Assembly (NCBI GenBank): GCA_964519095.1
Contig: CAZFHV010000086.1
Location: forward strand, 1-13,831
DNA length: 13,831 nucleotides
Source of the DNA: JAEHCY01 sp964519095
GTDB taxonomy: Bacteria; Pseudomonadota; Gammaproteobacteria; Chromatiales; Chromatiaceae
Direction: 5' to 3'
The notes beneath the pieces are model-generated. The model saw nothing but the letters and a program-made list of their open reading frames with translations. It did no database searches and was not told the origin of the DNA. Shown here piece after piece: positions 13,735 through 13,831 of the stretch. Numbering within the stretch: the first letter of the stretch is position 1; each line of letters starts with the position of its first letter. The position numbers were made by a program, and so were the translations under genes.

Positions 13735-13831
13735 TCAATCGTGGTCGTGCTTCTTGCGCTTGCGTTCCTTGTCCGCCCCCTTGTCGTGCCGGTCGAGGCC
13801 CGGCGCCCGGCCCCACCGGGAGGCCTGGTCC
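13735..13831 (-). CDS. C-terminal fragment of an unrecognised gene with a charged tail
   Basis: The last 31 codons of a minus-strand gene entering from beyond the window. The frame ends ...GLDRHDKGADKERKRKKHDHD and stops with TGA at 13735-13737. Almost every codon in this frame ends in G or C, which the overlapping alternative frame does not show, so this is the likely coding frame. The tail is rich in Lys, Arg, His and Asp and probably disordered. No function can be assigned. A strong hairpin follows the stop. Confidence 0.55.
   Translation of the reverse strand, partial: DQASRWGRAPGLDRHDKGADKERKRKKHDHD

Noticed and set aside
13622..13816. 64-codon minus-strand frame at the right edge
   Set aside because: Third-position G/C favours the other frame ending HDHD at 13735, and this one runs through the strong hairpin.
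1..13831. CRISPR arrays, insertion sequences, integrases, toxin-antitoxin or phage genes
   Set aside because: I found no regularly spaced repeats, transposase motifs or att-like duplication at the tRNA; the tRNA-Gln lies in a conserved gene order.

Overview
The window is GC-rich, tightly packed bacterial DNA whose core gene order (hemA-prfA divergent from a TPR lipoprotein gene, then ispE, tRNA-Gln, prs, rplY, pth) is typical of Gammaproteobacteria. The high GC, the long two-domain L25 protein and the cytochrome b561/SHP/diheme cytochrome cluster suggest a Chromatiales or Ectothiorhodospiraceae-like organism (purple sulfur or sulfur-oxidising relatives). That placement is an inference from gene content; no rRNA is present to test it.

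Left part (1-7766) is housekeeping. On the minus strand hemA (glutamyl-tRNA reductase) and prfA (release factor 1, cut by the window start) are joined by an ATGA overlap. On the plus strand follow a TPR outer-membrane lipoprotein, ispE, tRNA-Gln(UUG) placed one base after the ispE stop, prs, a hairpin-rich leader with a T-tract, rplY and pth. lolB, often found next to ispE in this setting, is absent here, and pth is not followed by ychF.

Middle part (7833-9721, plus strand) carries a FadL/OmpP1-type outer-membrane channel, GC-rich hairpins, and an unrecognised 151-residue protein with a CxxC...CxxH cysteine/histidine cluster. Its stop codon overlaps the stop codon of the oppositely oriented histidine kinase gene.

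Right part (13524 down to 9718, minus strand) is one compact operon of six genes: membrane cytochrome b561, a DUF1924/SHP-type monoheme cytochrome c, a DHC-type diheme cytochrome c, a small exported PepSY protein, an OmpR-family response regulator and a PhoQ/QseC-like sensor kinase. Gaps are 12 bp or less and several genes overlap. The likely electron path is quinol pool to b561 (inner membrane) to diheme DHC to the ligand-binding SHP haem in the periplasm, with the PepSY protein and two-component pair sensing and controlling the system. Just upstream of the operon lies a 32-bp element combining a 9-bp dyad with an 11-bp-period direct repeat (CTGAAAG-N4-CTGAAAG on the plus strand), which is the architecture expected for an OmpR-family operator and so a candidate autoregulatory site.

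The right edge holds the C-terminal end of another minus-strand gene ending in a Lys/Arg/His/Asp-rich tail, followed by a strong 12-bp-stem hairpin.
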